DNA of 64,000 nt from Phenylobacterium sp. (GTDB taxonomy: Bacteria; Pseudomonadota; Alphaproteobacteria; Caulobacterales; Caulobacteraceae): assembly GCA_018001015.1 (NCBI GenBank), contig JAGNIV010000003.1, forward strand, positions 62,001 to 126,000. Direction: 5' to 3'. The position numbers and the translations under genes were made by a program. Of this stretch, positions 19,475 to 27,509 are shown one piece after another; position 1 is the stretch's first letter; each line of letters begins with the position of its first letter. The notes beneath the pieces were generated by a model. That model saw nothing but the letters and a program-made list of their open reading frames with translations, was not told the origin of the DNA and searched no databases.

Positions 19475-20497
19475 ATGGCGCTTGCCGAGACCTCGATGAC
19501 GCTGGAGGGCGACCGTCGGTCCATCCTGGGCCGCGCCGCCATCGTCATGGGTCTGTTGGTCTATGCCGGCTTGCTGGCGGGCGCATGGTGGGCGGTGGTC
19601 AACCTGCTGCCGGACCAGGTCAGCCTGCACGCCTTCGGCAAGACCAAGGTCGTGGGCGACGTCCACAATCGCATCGTCACCGGGATCGGCCTGGTGGCCG
19701 CCATCCTACCGGCCGCGCTGTGGATCGAGTGCCTTGTCGTCGGCTGGCGGCGCAGTTCCGCGCGCGCGCTGATCTTCGGCCCCACCATGTCCATGCGCAC
19801 CGACCTCGCGGTCCTGGTCCTGGGCCAGGGTCAGGTCCTCGACCTGGTCGGCAAGGCGATGATGCTGGGTCTGTCGATGATCTCAGGCGCCGCGATCCGC
19901 GACTGGATACAAGCGCGGACAGGCTTTGCCGTCGACCTGACCGCCCTGCCGTTCGCCGCCCAGCTGGTGATCTATTTCTACGTCTACACCTTCTTCGACT
20001 ACTGGACCCACCGCCTGGATCACAGTCGGTTCTTCTGGCCCCTTCACCGCTATCACCACTCGGCGGAGGACTTCTGCGTCGTCACCTCGGCGCGACAGCA
20101 TCCGGCCGCCTTCAGCGCCTTCTTCGTGATCAACCTGCCGCTGGCGATCCTGGGCGCGACGCCGTCGGTGATGATCTTCGTCAGCGTGCTGGTGACCGCC
20201 GTGGGGTTCCTGATCCACTCGCAACTTACCTCCGACTGGGGCTGGGTCGGCCGCTGGTTGATCCAATCTCCCCTGCACCATCGCCTGCATCACAAGCTCG
20301 ACATGACCGAGCCGACCGGCCACTTCGCCATGGCGCCCATCTGGGACCGCTTGTTCGGGACCTGGCGCGGAACCGCCGACCCCGCCCTGGTGATCGGCGT
20401 GGCCCAACCCTACCGGCACGGCTTCTGGATCGTACCCGACCTGCTGCGCGACTACTGGCACTTCTGGTCGGGCTTTGTGATCCGCCGCACGAACTAG
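19475..20497 (+). CDS. Sterol desaturase / fatty-acid hydroxylase family membrane protein
   Basis: 340 residues with four or more membrane helices and the eight-histidine di-iron clusters of the family: HRLDH (HX3H), HRYHHS (HX2HH) and HHRLHH (HX2HH). It should oxidise a lipid, carotenoid or sterol-like substrate in the inner membrane. I chose the ATG at 19475 (GGAG 9 bases upstream) over a GTG five codons earlier. No neighbour points to the substrate. Confidence 0.87.
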   Translation: MALAETSMTLEGDRRSILGRAAIVMGLLVYAGLLAGAWWAVVNLLPDQVSLHAFGKTKVVGDVHNRIVTGIGLVAAILPAALWIECLVVGWRRSSARALIFGPTMSMRTDLAVLVLGQGQVLDLVGKAMMLGLSMISGAAIRDWIQARTGFAVDLTALPFAAQLVIYFYVYTFFDYWTHRLDHSRFFWPLHRYHHSAEDFCVVTSARQHPAAFSAFFVINLPLAILGATPSVMIFVSVLVTAVGFLIHSQLTSDWGWVGRWLIQSPLHHRLHHKLDMTEPTGHFAMAPIWDRLFGTWRGTADPALVIGVAQPYRHGFWIVPDLLRDYWHFWSGFVIRRTN

Positions 20498-20877
20498 GTT
20501 CGCGCCAACACGTTTCGCGGGTAGTGAGCCCGTATAGCGAGTTTCTCAACCGGTCCCGCTGAAGTGGCAGCCTCGACTTGCTCGCGGAGCCATGGATCAA
20601 ACATCGCGCCGATTCAGATGTAGCGCCAAATTTTCCCAAGAAAATCTAAAATACACATAAGTATGTTCTCGCCGAGAAGGTCGAAAACATGCTGCTTCTT
20701 TAGATATTAGTCCAGATTGCAGCCGATCAAAATTTCGACCTATACGGTATAGCTACGATTGTTGCCGTGAATATGAGCACAAGCTCGCGCTGAAGGCGAG
20801 CGTCCAGGCTCGAATCGCTAATCTATGCCTTGTGAGCGCGCACAGCTCCCCTTGCAGAAGACCTGGACGGCGAACGC
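20498..20877. other. 380-base gene-free stretch, AT-richer than the window
   Basis: No convincing ORF on either strand. Notably AT-rich between about 20600 and 20770. It holds a small palindrome CTATAC-G-GTATAG (20740-20752) and a hairpin GCTCGC-N7-GCGAGC (20783-20801). The hybrid-kinase promoter must lie here. A small RNA or a relic of acquired DNA is possible but not shown. Confidence 0.5.
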
Positions 20878-22641
20878 ATGCTGGATCCGACGACGAATGT
20901 CTCCCAACCTCAAGGTTTCATTCGATACTCGCGCGGCGTGGCGCTGTCCCGGCTAGCGCTGGTCGCCTGTTTCGTCGCGCTCTTGGTGAGCTTCACACCG
21001 TGGCATATGGCGGCCCTGGGCGGCTTGGAATTCGTGCTTTACTTGGCGCTTTTCGCCGCCACCAAGGTCGCATCGCGCCATCCCGACCCGGTCAAGGCGT
21101 CAGAACGTCTTCGGTGGCAGTCCGACGTCTTGATGTTGCTGCTGGTGACCAACGCCTGTTGGCTCGCCGTGCAAATCCGCCTCTACGATGACCCGATCAT
21201 GCGGGTCGAGGCGGCCTTGCTGGCGATCTGCGTCCTGCTCTTCGCGGCCCTGCGGCTGCATATGAGCCGCATCAGCTACGCCCTCGGTGTCGCGCCGCCC
21301 GTGGGAACGCTGATCTGGATCGCCGTTGACTGGTCCGACCCGCTTGCGGTCAACCACTACGCATTGGCGATGCTGCTGTTCGTCGCCGCCGTCCTGGTGG
21401 TGACTTCGCGACAGCAGGCGACCGACCGCAGCCTGACCCAAGCCATGCGCGACCTGACGCGGCAGAACGCCGCCCTGGCGCAAGCCACCGAAGACGCCAG
21501 GACGGCGAGCCGGGTCAAGACTGACCTGCTGGCCCTCGCCAGTCATGAGATCCGCACGCCCTTGAACGCCGTGTTGGGCTTCGCTCAGGCGTTACGAAGC
21601 GAAACCCTGACGCCAAGCCAGGCCAGCCTGGCCCGAGGAATCGTGGAGGGTGGCCAGCAATTGACCCGAATGCTGGACGGCGTCCTGAACCTGAGCCACC
21701 TTGAGGCCAGTGGCGATCAGTTGAACCTGACCTCGGTCGATCTGCGCGACATGATACAGGCGGTGATGCGGGTCTGGGGCCCTCACGCCCGGGACCTGGG
21801 CGTCTCGTTCAGCTTTGTTGACGCCGATCCGGCGCTGTCGTTCTCGATAACGGCCGACGCCGCCCGGGTGGAGCAAGCGCTGGTCGCCCTGATCTCAAAC
21901 GCGATGGACGCCACCCCCTCGATGGGCCGAGTGGAGGTTCGCCTCGCGGGCGCGTCGAGCGGAGACGCCCTCAGCGTCCTGATCGAGGTCGCCGACGGCG
22001 GGCCCCGCGTGCCACCGGAGGATCGCCCGCGCATTTTCGACGCCTTCGAGCAAACAGGGCGGGGGCGAGTGCGCGGGACGAGCGGAGTCGGGTTGGCGGT
22101 CTGCGCCCGGAACCTGGCTCTGATGGACGGGGAGGTCGGCGTCGCCGACCCTGGGGACACCGACGATACTGGCGACGGCGCCGTCTTTTGGTTCACTTTC
22201 ACCGCGGCCGTGGCGGCGGCGCCTACCCGAGGATCGGTCATCGAACCCCCTCTGGCGCAGGTGATCCGCATCCTGGCCGCCGAGGACAACCCCGGCAACC
22301 GTAACGTGCTCGCCGCCCTGCTGGGGTCAACGCGTGTGTCCCTCGTCTTCGCCGAGGACGGCGCTCAGGCCCTGGACGCGTGGCGATCCCAGCCGTTCGA
22401 TCTCATCCTGATGGACGTCAACATGCCCGTGCTGGGCGGGCGAGAGGCGGTTCGCGAGATTCGGCGCGCGGAGCCCGAAGGCACGCGCATTTCGATCTGG
22501 ATGCTGACCGCCAATGTCTTTGACGAGGATGTCGCCAACTATCTTGCCGACGGCGCCGATGGCGTCCTGCGCAAGCCGATCGACCTGGCCGAGTTGTTTG
22601 ACCTGCTCGCCAGGACGGCGGAGGACCTGGGTCAGGATTGA
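20878..22641 (+). CDS. Membrane-bound hybrid histidine kinase with receiver domain
   Basis: 587 residues. Five or six N-terminal membrane helices (about 25-175) with no recognisable extracellular sensor, a short coiled coil (LTQAMRDLTRQNAALAQATEDAR), HisKA with phospho-acceptor His ~223 (ASHEIRTPLNAV), a HATPase domain (N-box ALISNAMDATPS, GVGLAVCARNL), and a C-terminal receiver with Asp ~513 (LMDVNMPVLGG). It should pass phosphate to its own receiver and then to a phosphotransferase elsewhere. The signal is unknown. No response regulator adjoins it. Confidence 0.92.
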   Translation: MLDPTTNVSQPQGFIRYSRGVALSRLALVACFVALLVSFTPWHMAALGGLEFVLYLALFAATKVASRHPDPVKASERLRWQSDVLMLLLVTNACWLAVQIRLYDDPIMRVEAALLAICVLLFAALRLHMSRISYALGVAPPVGTLIWIAVDWSDPLAVNHYALAMLLFVAAVLVVTSRQQATDRSLTQAMRDLTRQNAALAQATEDARTASRVKTDLLALASHEIRTPLNAVLGFAQALRSETLTPSQASLARGIVEGGQQLTRMLDGVLNLSHLEASGDQLNLTSVDLRDMIQAVMRVWGPHARDLGVSFSFVDADPALSFSITADAARVEQALVALISNAMDATPSMGRVEVRLAGASSGDALSVLIEVADGGPRVPPEDRPRIFDAFEQTGRGRVRGTSGVGLAVCARNLALMDGEVGVADPGDTDDTGDGAVFWFTFTAAVAAAPTRGSVIEPPLAQVIRILAAEDNPGNRNVLAALLGSTRVSLVFAEDGAQALDAWRSQPFDLILMDVNMPVLGGREAVREIRRAEPEGTRISIWMLTANVFDEDVANYLADGADGVLRKPIDLAELFDLLARTAEDLGQD

Positions 22642-22698
22642 ACGCCCGCCCCTGAAACGGGAATCGCCGTCAGCGAGCGCGACCACCGCTGATCGATC

Positions 22699-22782
22699 TG
22701 GTGCCCCAGGTCGGACTCGAACCAACACGCCTCTCGGCAACAGATTTTGAGTCTGCCGCGTCTACCATTTCGCCACTGGGGC
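22699..22782 (-). tRNA. tRNA-Leu (anticodon CAA)
   Basis: 84 bases including an encoded CCA, on the minus strand. Acceptor stem GCCCCAG pairs with CTGGGGC; the anticodon stem-loop reads GCAGA-CTCAAAA-TCTGT, giving anticodon CAA (codon UUG). The long variable arm (TTGCCGAGAGGCG region) marks a class II tRNA, and GGTTCGAGTCC is the T-arm. It is convergent with the hybrid-kinase gene. Confidence 0.95.
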
Positions 22783-23004
22783 CTCAGAGCGGCCGGCAAT
22801 GTAGCGTCGAGGCCCAGCGCCGCAAGCGCCGATTGGACCGAGGGCGCGACAGCCTCGTCCGCACGTCGGCTCACGACCGTATGTGGCGTCGGGCGGCGAT
22901 CAGATCCAGGTCGGCATCTCCGGCTTTGGAGCCGCCGCTTGCCGCCCGGCGCCCGACTCCGGCGAGACGCTTCGCCGTAAGCGCGGCCACACTCTCGACG
23001 TAAC

Positions 23005-23029
23005 ATCATCTGAATGATAATCACTCGCA
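23005..23029 (+). promoter_or_regulatory. Candidate Fur (iron) operator before feoAB
   Basis: The sequence CTGAATGATAATCACTC includes the GATAATCA core of Fur boxes and an inverted repeat ATCAT-CTGA-ATGAT (23005-23018). It is 20-40 bases before the feoA start. Iron repression of ferrous-iron uptake by Fur is well established in other bacteria; binding here is inferred. Confidence 0.55.
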
Positions 23030-23047
23030 AAGAGTGAGGGCGTCTGC

Positions 23048-23374
23048 ATGAACAATCTGTCGATGGACCGGGTCGAGGTCGCTGAGGCGATCCCCGAAGT
23101 CGGGATCACCGTTCGGCTGAGCGACGCCTCGGTGGGCGATCGCGGCGTCATCATCGATGTGCGCGCCGAGGATGACGGCAGGGATCACGGCGTCGATGTC
23201 GCGGAGCTTCAACGCCGCCTCCTGGAGTTCGGCTTCGTCGAGGGTGCGCGGGTCGAGGTCATCCACGAGGGCGCCATCGGCCACGACCCCATCGCCGTCC
23301 GCCTGGACGACATGCGCATCGCCCTTCGCCGTCGCGACGCTGGTGAAGTGATCATCCTGCTGGATCTTCCATGA
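23048..23374 (+). CDS. feoA: Ferrous iron transport protein FeoA
   Basis: 108 residues with a small SH3-like FeoA domain (from VGDRGVIIDV to GEVIILLDLP), slightly long at the N-terminus. FeoA is a cytoplasmic partner needed for FeoB-driven ferrous iron uptake. GAGGG is 7 bases before the ATG, and the stop overlaps the feoB ATG by four bases, so the two are coupled. Probably iron-repressed through the site just upstream. Confidence 0.92.
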   Translation: MNNLSMDRVEVAEAIPEVGITVRLSDASVGDRGVIIDVRAEDDGRDHGVDVAELQRRLLEFGFVEGARVEVIHEGAIGHDPIAVRLDDMRIALRRRDAGEVIILLDLP

Positions 23375-25245
23375 CCGATGTCGCCCTGTCGCCGTCCCGG
23401 GTCGCCCTGGTCGGCAATCCGAATTCCGGCAAGACCGCCCTATTCAACGCCCTGACCGGCGGTCGCCAGAAGGTGGCCAACTATGCCGGCGTCACCGTCG
23501 AGCGAAAGGAAGGGACCGTCACCACCGCGTCGGGCCGCACCATTCATGTGCTGGACCTGCCGGGCACCTACTCGCTGCGCGCTCGCAGCCCGGACGAGGT
23601 GGTCACCCGGGACGCCGTGCTGGGCCAACTGGCCGGCGAGACGCCGCCCGACGTGATCGTCTGCGTGGCCGACGCCACCAACCTGCGCCTCGTGCTGCGC
23701 CTGATCCTGGAGCTGAAGCGGGTGGGCCGCCCCCTGGTGCTGGCGCTCAACATGTTCGACATCGCCCAGCGGCAGGGCCTTCGCATCGATCTCGAGGGTC
23801 TCGCCCGCGACATCGGCGCGCCCATCGTGACCACGGTCGCCACCCGTAAGCGGGGCATCGAGGAACTGGTGGCCCAGATTGACGCCACCACCCTGGAGGC
23901 CGCCGCGGCGGGCGCTCAGGACTGGCGCGAACCCGACGCCGGTGAAATCCGCGACGCCCACCGGGAGGCGCAGCGCCTGATGAAGGCCCACGTGCGGCCG
24001 CCCGAGCGACCGGACACCCTGACGGGCAAGGTGGACTCGGTCCTGCTTCACCCTGTCTGGGGCTTGGCCATCCTGCTGGCCATCCTCCTGCTGATGTTCC
24101 AGGCTGTGTTCACCTGGGCCACGCCGCTGATGGACCTCATCGACGGCGCCATGACCGGCCTGGGCGGCCTGGCGGCTCTGGCCATACCGGAAGGCCTGCT
24201 CCGCAGCCTGATCATCGACGGCGTCATCGCCGGGGTGGGCAGCGTGCTGGTTTTCCTGCCGCAGATCCTGATCCTGTTCCTGTTCATCATCATGCTGGAG
24301 GACTCCGGCTACATGGCCCGGGCCGCCTTCCTGATGGACAAGATCATGGGCGGGGCGGGCCTCCACGGTCGGGCCTTTATTCCCCTGCTCTCCTCGTTCG
24401 CCTGCGCCATCCCCGGGGTCATGTCGACGCGGGTGATCGACTCCAAGCGCGACCGGCTGACCACCATCATGGTGGCGCCCCTGATGACCTGCTCAGCGCG
24501 GATTCCGGTCTACACCCTGATCATCGGCGCCGTGATTCCAGCCAAGGTGGTGGCCGGCGTGTTCAGTCTGCAGGGCCTGGTGATGTTCGGTCTTTATGCG
24601 GCGGGCATCCTCTCGGCTCTGGGCGTGTCCTTCGTGGTGCGGCGCTTCCTCTGGCGGGGGATGAGCGAGCCCTTCATGATGGAGTTGCCTACCTACAAGA
24701 AGCCCGACCCCACCAATGTCGCCCGCAACCTGTTGCTGCGAGGCCAGATCTTCATGAGCCGGGCGGGCCGCATTATTCTGCCGCTGATGGTGCTGGTCTG
24801 GTTCCTGTCGACCTTCCCCTATGCGCCGGCCGGCGCCACCGGGCCGGCCATCGACTACAGTTTCGCCGGCATGATCGGCCACTTCATCCAGCCGGCCCTC
24901 GCCCCTATCGGCTTCAACTGGCAGATGTCCGTGGCCTTGGTTCCGGGGATGGCGGCCCGCGAGGTCGCGGTCGCCGCCCTGGGCACCGTCTACGCGGTGG
25001 GCGACGCCGAGCAGGCCAGTGGCGGCCTCGCGGCGCGGCTGGCCGAGCAGTGGTCCCTGGCCTCGGGTCTGTCCTTCCTCGCCTGGTACGTCTTCGCGCC
25101 CCAGTGCGTGGCCACGCTGGGGGTGGTGAAGCGCGAGACCAACAGCTGGCTGTGGCCGACGGTGATGTTCGTCTACATGTTCGCCCTGGCCTATATCGCG
25201 GCCCTGATCGTCTACCAGGTCACTGTGGCGCTGGGCGGCGGGTAA
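23371..25245 (+). CDS. feoB: Ferrous iron transporter FeoB
   Basis: 624 residues. N-terminal G domain: G1 GNPNSGKTALF, G3 DLPGTYSL, G4 NMFDIAQ; then a linker helical domain and a membrane domain of about eight helices with the two Gate regions (SSFACAIPGVMSTRV carries the conserved cysteine; TCSARIPVYTLI). It moves Fe2+ into the cytoplasm. No FeoC gene follows; the next gene is an unrelated small ORF 84 bases downstream. Confidence 0.97.
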   Translation: MTDVALSPSRVALVGNPNSGKTALFNALTGGRQKVANYAGVTVERKEGTVTTASGRTIHVLDLPGTYSLRARSPDEVVTRDAVLGQLAGETPPDVIVCVADATNLRLVLRLILELKRVGRPLVLALNMFDIAQRQGLRIDLEGLARDIGAPIVTTVATRKRGIEELVAQIDATTLEAAAAGAQDWREPDAGEIRDAHREAQRLMKAHVRPPERPDTLTGKVDSVLLHPVWGLAILLAILLLMFQAVFTWATPLMDLIDGAMTGLGGLAALAIPEGLLRSLIIDGVIAGVGSVLVFLPQILILFLFIIMLEDSGYMARAAFLMDKIMGGAGLHGRAFIPLLSSFACAIPGVMSTRVIDSKRDRLTTIMVAPLMTCSARIPVYTLIIGAVIPAKVVAGVFSLQGLVMFGLYAAGILSALGVSFVVRRFLWRGMSEPFMMELPTYKKPDPTNVARNLLLRGQIFMSRAGRIILPLMVLVWFLSTFPYAPAGATGPAIDYSFAGMIGHFIQPALAPIGFNWQMSVALVPGMAAREVAVAALGTVYAVGDAEQASGGLAARLAEQWSLASGLSFLAWYVFAPQCVATLGVVKRETNSWLWPTVMFVYMFALAYIAALIVYQVTVALGGG

Positions 25246-25329
25246 AACGTTCCAAACACAAGTTAAGCGTGAGCTTTAACGACACAATAAAGGACCCGAG
25301 CGCACCCTCCTGACGTGGGAGGCGTGATC

Positions 25330-25641
25330 ATGGAAAAGATCCAAACCGAACGGCGGCGCAAGCCGCGCCCCAAGACCAGCGCCGAGGCCGTGGCCGAGCG
25401 CATCCGTCAGACGCTGTTGCTCTTCGGCGGCGAAGCCCATCGCCGGGAGGTCATCATGCAGATGGCGCGCGACTCCGGGGTCGATGTCCGCAACATCCCC
25501 GAGGAACTGGAGACCACGGTCATCACCAGCTTCGAGGCCGCCTGGAACGACGCGGAGAAGCGCGAGACCTTCGGCTTCACCCTACGGTTCGGCGAGGGCT
25601 CCCACCGTTGGGGCGTCCGGATGCCGGAGACGTCGCACTAA
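25330..25641 (+). CDS. Conserved-looking small protein of unknown function
   Basis: 103 residues, basic N-terminus (TERRRKPRPKTSAEAVAERI) followed by a mixed alpha/beta region (REVIMQMARDSGVDVRNIPEELETTV...TFGFTLRFGEGSHRW). Codon use is like the neighbours, suggesting it is real. No family recognised. The ATG at 25330 is chosen, though two GTGs lie just before. Its last 65 bases overlap the convergent marR gene, which is unusually long for such an overlap. Confidence 0.6.
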   Translation: MEKIQTERRRKPRPKTSAEAVAERIRQTLLLFGGEAHRREVIMQMARDSGVDVRNIPEELETTVITSFEAAWNDAEKRETFGFTLRFGEGSHRWGVRMPETSH

Positions 25642-26134
25642 GCGCCGGTCCCGCGTCACCCGCCAGCGCATTGGCGGCCGCCTGCAGGCGGTTTAGCAGC
25701 CGCTTGAGCAGCCCCACCTCGTCAGGCGATAATCCGGCGATCAGCGCCGCCTCGTAGGCCAGGGCCAGGGGCGCGATCTCGGCATGCAGCCGGGAGCCCT
25801 CCAGGGTCAGGGCCAGGACGTGCGACCGCCCGTCCGCGTGGTGGTCCGACCGTTCCAGCAGCCGGCGCTTGAACAGCCCCTGGGCTGCGCGGCTCACCGT
25901 CACCTTGTCCATGCCGGTGCGCGCCACGATGGCGCCCTGGGTCAGGCCGCCATCCTCCGCCAGCACGCAGATCAGCCGCCACTGCGGGATGGTCAGACCG
26001 AACCGATCCTCATAGGCCCGGGCGATCAGGCCCGAAACCGCATTGGAGGCGACAGACAGCCGATAGGGCAGGTAGGCGTCCAGCTTCAGCCCCGTCGCGG
26101 CGGCGGTATCGGTGGGCTGGGACTGAACGGTCAT
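25577..26134 (-). CDS. MarR-family regulator, likely of the homogentisate operon
   Basis: 185 residues with the MarR winged-helix core (TIPQWRLICVLAEDGGLTQGAIVARTGMDKVTVSRAAQGL, then the RRLLERSDHHADGRSHVLALT wing). MarR proteins repress nearby genes until a phenolic ligand binds. It is the last gene of the tyrosine-degradation operon, its start overlapping the FAH gene by four bases; a palindrome before hpd (30745-30760) is a plausible target. The C-terminal ~25 residues are polar and lie in the overlap with the convergent gene. Confidence 0.9.
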   Translation of the reverse strand: MTVQSQPTDTAAATGLKLDAYLPYRLSVASNAVSGLIARAYEDRFGLTIPQWRLICVLAEDGGLTQGAIVARTGMDKVTVSRAAQGLFKRRLLERSDHHADGRSHVLALTLEGSRLHAEIAPLALAYEAALIAGLSPDEVGLLKRLLNRLQAAANALAGDAGPALSATSPASGRPNGGSPRRTVG

Positions 26135-27138
26135 CTGGCCGCGACCTCCTGTTCGATGGCGCCGAATATGGAGTGGCGGCGCGCGTCACGCATTTCAATC
26201 CGCACGCGATCTCCCACCTTGAGGAACGGCGTCCTTGGCGCGCCAAGGGCCAGGGTTTCGACAGTCCGCAACTCTGCGAGGCAGGAATAGCCAACACCAC
26301 CTTCGGCCATCGATTTCCCTGGACCGCCGTCGGGACCACGATTCGAGACCGTCCCCGAGCCGATGATCGTGCCGGCGCCGAGCGCGCGGGTCTTGGCGGC
26401 GTGAGCGATCAGGGTCCCAAAGTCGAAGGTCATGTCGACGCCGGCGTCAGCCTCCCCCAGCGGCTTGCCGTTGAGCTCGACTTCGAGGGCGCCGCTCAGC
26501 CGGCCGTCAGCCCAGGCGTCGCCCAGGCTGTCGGGGGTCACCGCCACGGGGGAGAAGGACGACGCGGGCTTGGACTGGAAGAAGCCGAAGCTCTTGGCCA
26601 GTTCGTCGGGCATCAGGTTGCGCAGCGACACGTCGTTGGCCAGCATCACCAGCCGGACGGCGGCAAGCGCCTGCTCCCGGCTCGCGCCCTGGGGCACGTC
26701 GCCCGTGATCACCGCGATCTCGCCCTCCATGTCACAGCCCCAGGCCTCGTCGGCGAGGGGGATTGGATCGCGGGGGGCCAGGAAGCCGTCGGAACCCCCT
26801 TGGTACATCAGCGGATCGGTCCAGAAACTGGCCGGTAGCTCCGCGCCGCGCGCCTTACGCACCAGTTCCACGTGGTTCACATAGGCCGAGCCGTCCGCCC
26901 ACTGATAGGCCCGCGGCAGGGGACTCTCGGCGTTGTGCTCGTGGAAGCGCACGCGGGGGATCGAGCCGTGGTCGAGGCTTTCGGCCAGGCCCTTGAGCAG
27001 GGGCTCGCATCGCTCCCAGTCGTCCAGGGCCGCCTGCAGGGTGGGCGCGATATTGGTCGCCTCCACGCACCAGGCCAGATCGCTGGACACCACCACGAGG
27101 CGTCCGTCACGCCCCCACTTCAGTGAAGCGAGCTTCAT
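26131..27138 (-). CDS. Fumarylacetoacetate hydrolase family protein
   Basis: 335 residues. C-terminal FAH catalytic domain with acidic metal ligands in WGCDMEGEIAVITGDV and the GSGTVSNRGPDGG block; the N-terminal ~80 residues fit the family. In this setting it should hydrolyse fumarylacetoacetate to fumarate and acetoacetate, the last step of tyrosine breakdown. It overlaps marR and the 102-residue gene by four bases each, so translation is coupled. The maleylacetoacetate isomerase gene expected in the pathway is not in the window. Confidence 0.92.
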   Translation of the reverse strand: MKLASLKWGRDGRLVVVSSDLAWCVEATNIAPTLQAALDDWERCEPLLKGLAESLDHGSIPRVRFHEHNAESPLPRAYQWADGSAYVNHVELVRKARGAELPASFWTDPLMYQGGSDGFLAPRDPIPLADEAWGCDMEGEIAVITGDVPQGASREQALAAVRLVMLANDVSLRNLMPDELAKSFGFFQSKPASSFSPVAVTPDSLGDAWADGRLSGALEVELNGKPLGEADAGVDMTFDFGTLIAHAAKTRALGAGTIIGSGTVSNRGPDGGPGKSMAEGGVGYSCLAELRTVETLALGAPRTPFLKVGDRVRIEMRDARRHSIFGAIEQEVAAR

Positions 27139-27443
27139 TCCTGGTCTCCCGTCATTTCTGTTTTTGTTGAGTCGCGGCGCGCGATGATCCGGGTCAGCCG
27201 GACCCCGCGCTCATAGGCTTGGGGCTGATAGACGACGACCTCAACGCAGATCTCGCCCAGCGGCTCGGCGGCCCACAGGTAGTTGCGCTCGAAGCAGGCG
27301 GAGCGGCCGGCCGGCGTGAAGCCTTCGTAGGTGTCGCCCCAGGGGGTGACCTGGGAGAGCTCCCGCCAGCCCAGGTCGCAGGCTCTTGCCAGTTCTTCCT
27401 CGGCGGCGTCCGCCAAATCCTGTTGGCGGTCGACGCTGGGCAT
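27135..27443 (-). CDS. Unknown 102-residue protein in the homogentisate operon
   Basis: Acidic-helical N-terminus (QQDLADAAEEELARACDLGWREL), then a beta-rich part (GDTYEGFTPAGRSACFERNYLWA, ICVEVVVYQP). No family recognised. It sits between hmgA and the FAH gene, overlapping the latter by four bases, and its codon use matches. It could be a small accessory or regulatory protein of the pathway; nothing in it points to an enzyme. Confidence 0.6.
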   Translation of the reverse strand: MPSVDRQQDLADAAEEELARACDLGWRELSQVTPWGDTYEGFTPAGRSACFERNYLWAAEPLGEICVEVVVYQPQAYERGVRLTRIIARRDSTKTEMTGDQE

Positions 27444-27509
27444 TCAGATACGCACTTCCATGGGGACGGCGGCGAGGCTGCGCTTGTTGCGGTCGAGGGG
27501 GACGTTCAC

